Shown here in pieces: positions 13,510-14,373 of a stretch of DNA of 14,373 nucleotides. The DNA is from Clostridiales bacterium (GTDB lineage: Bacteria; Bacillota; Clostridia; Oscillospirales; Acutalibacteraceae): positions 1-14,373 of the forward strand of contig JAHZES010000005.1 of the NCBI GenBank assembly GCA_019421725.1. The letters are read 5' to 3'. The notes beneath the pieces are model-generated. The model was not told where the DNA came from. It was given only the letters and a program-made list of their open reading frames with translations, and made no database searches. Within the stretch, counting starts at the first letter, position 1. Each line of letters begins with the position of its first letter. A program made the translations under genes and the position numbers.

Positions 13510-13538
13510 ATTATACAGGAGCGGGAGGAATATGTCAA
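13510..13538 (-). promoter_or_regulatory. Consensus sigma-A promoter of the Lrp-aminotransferase-ispE unit
   Basis: Minus strand TTGACA (13538 to 13533), 17-bp spacer, TATAAT (13515 to 13510): exact consensus at all three features. Predicted start near 13503, leader about 92 nt. Confidence 0.93.
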
Positions 13539-13621
13539 TTTATTCTACCGGGTGCAGGAATTCAAACGGGGGTTTAGCGCGGCAGCGCGTTGAAAGTTTT
13601 TCGGTTTTGCCGCGCCGAATC

Positions 13622-13650
13622 TTGCAATTTCCCACATATTATAGTATAAT
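13622..13650 (+). promoter_or_regulatory. Sigma-A promoter of ilvE
   Basis: TTGCAA (13622-13627), 17-bp spacer, TATAAT (13645-13650). Predicted start near 13657, about 94 nt before the ATG. Confidence 0.88.
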
Positions 13651-13750
13651 CTGAAAAAAGTGTTTTGTAGGGAACCCAAGCAGAGCGCGGCGCGCGTTCC
13701 GTACCGTCTTTGGGGGAGAGTTCTCCGCAAAGAAAGGATGGTCATTTGTT

Positions 13751-14373
13751 ATGCTGGACATCAAAATCGAATTGACAAAAGCACCGAAGGCGAAACCGGC
13801 GGATGAGTCTAAGCTCGGCTTCGGCAAAATTTTTACGGATCATATGTTCCTGATGGACTATGAAGCGGGGAAGGGCTGGCACGATCCGCGAATCGTACCG
13901 TATGCCCCGTTTGAACTGGATCCCGCTTGCGTGGTGTTCCATTATGCTCAGGAAATTTTTGAAGGCATGAAGGCTTACCGTACGGCCGATAATACCATCC
14001 AGCTGTTCCGTCCCGAATGCAATGCGGCCCGGATGCAGGACTCTTCGGATCGTCTCTGCATTCCGAAGATCCCCGTGGAGGATTATGTCCAGGCGGTCAA
14101 CGAGTTGGTAAAGGTGGAACAGGATTGGGTTCCGCACACCGACGGCGCTTCGCTGTACATCCGTCCTTTTGTTTTTGCAACTGACGTCGGTCTGGGAGTT
14201 CATGCGTCCAAGCATTATACCTTTGCAATCATCTGCGCTCCGTCTGGCGCCTATTACGCCGAGGGCATCCACCCGGTTCGCATCTATGTTGAGGATGAAT
14301 ACATCCGCGCGGCACCCGGCTTGACCGGATTCACCAAGTGCGGCGGAAACTACGCCGCCTCCATCAAAGCCGG
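13751..14373 (+). CDS. ilvE: Branched-chain amino acid aminotransferase IlvE (3' truncated by window edge)
   Basis: Transfers the amino group between Leu/Ile/Val and 2-oxoglutarate, the last step of their synthesis and first of their breakdown. 207 codons are visible and the frame is open at the edge. The sequence fits type II (mitochondrial-like) BCATs: FGKIFTDHMFLMDYEAGKGW (24-43), FHYAQEIFEGMKAYR (63-77), SLYIRPFVFATDVGLGV (134-150) and TKCGGNYAAS with the PLP Lys at 196. Full family length is about 340-360 residues, so roughly 140 lie beyond the window. ATG 13751 is preceded by AAAGGATGG with a rather long spacing of about 9-12 nt. It fires divergently from the Lrp gene, which makes regulation by that protein plausible. 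Confidence 0.95.
   Translation, partial: MLDIKIELTKAPKAKPADESKLGFGKIFTDHMFLMDYEAGKGWHDPRIVPYAPFELDPACVVFHYAQEIFEGMKAYRTADNTIQLFRPECNAARMQDSSDRLCIPKIPVEDYVQAVNELVKVEQDWVPHTDGASLYIRPFVFATDVGLGVHASKHYTFAIICAPSGAYYAEGIHPVRIYVEDEYIRAAPGLTGFTKCGGNYAASIKA

Larger units (their letters stand above)
13412..13750. other. Divergent control region between the Lrp gene and ilvE
   Basis: A 339-bp gene-free stretch with two outward sigma-A promoters whose -35 boxes are 83 bp apart. Between them is a GC-rich inverted repeat: GCGCGGCA (13577-13584) and TGCCGCGC (13608-13615), 23 bp apart. The ilvE leader (about 13657-13750) can fold CTTTG/CAAAG (13708-13712, 13728-13732) around GGAG/CTCC just before the ribosome site. 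No T-box or peptide-attenuator open frame was recognised. Confidence 0.6.

Overview
The window looks like chromosomal DNA from a spore-forming, low-to-mid-GC Gram-positive anaerobe, most likely a Clostridia member of the Oscillospirales/Ruminococcaceae type. The evidence is a spoIIR sporulation gene, strong AGGAGG-type ribosome binding sites, near-consensus sigma-A promoters, an MEP-pathway isoprenoid gene (ispE) and a lipoprotein-type substrate-binding protein. No tRNA, rRNA, CRISPR array, insertion sequence or prophage gene was seen. The assignment is inferred from gene content, not from a marker gene.

Layout. Positions 1-1685 (+) hold the 3' end of a DUF58-like gene and a polytopic membrane protein, joined by an ATGA overlap. 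Converging on them is a Sir2 deacylase (1701-2429, -), preceded by a small orphan Cys-containing protein (2542-2871, -). Positions 3046-7859 (-) hold a complete branched-chain amino acid type ABC importer in the order livJ-livH-livM-livG-livF. It has a TTGACT-17-TATAAT promoter, a structured leader of about 135 nt, a strong hairpin between livJ and livH, and a bidirectional terminator at the end. Upstream, a LysR regulator (8190-9089, -) and an AraC regulator (9319-10194, +) diverge from a shared control region.

The AraC gene runs tail-to-tail into spoIIR (10130-10765, -) with a 65-bp coding overlap. Upstream of spoIIR on the same strand are ispE, a class I/II aminotransferase and an Lrp/AsnC regulator. 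The aminotransferase reading frame is broken near its 3' end by an apparent deletion of about 34 nt. The Lrp gene fires divergently from ilvE (13751 onward, +), which runs off the window.

How the parts fit. Branched-chain amino acid handling links the liv importer, ilvE and the Lrp/AsnC regulator. The Lrp and aminotransferase genes are translationally coupled (GTGA overlap). The most interesting non-coding feature lies between ispE and spoIIR. There the ispE terminator hairpin contains both a candidate forespore-type promoter and the spoIIR ribosome binding site, so read-through mRNA would be silenced while mRNA from the internal promoter would be free to be translated. A second is the livJ leader, which has two crossing pairings that could form a pseudoknot or a two-state switch. 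Neither has been tested; both are inferred from base pairing and motif spacing.
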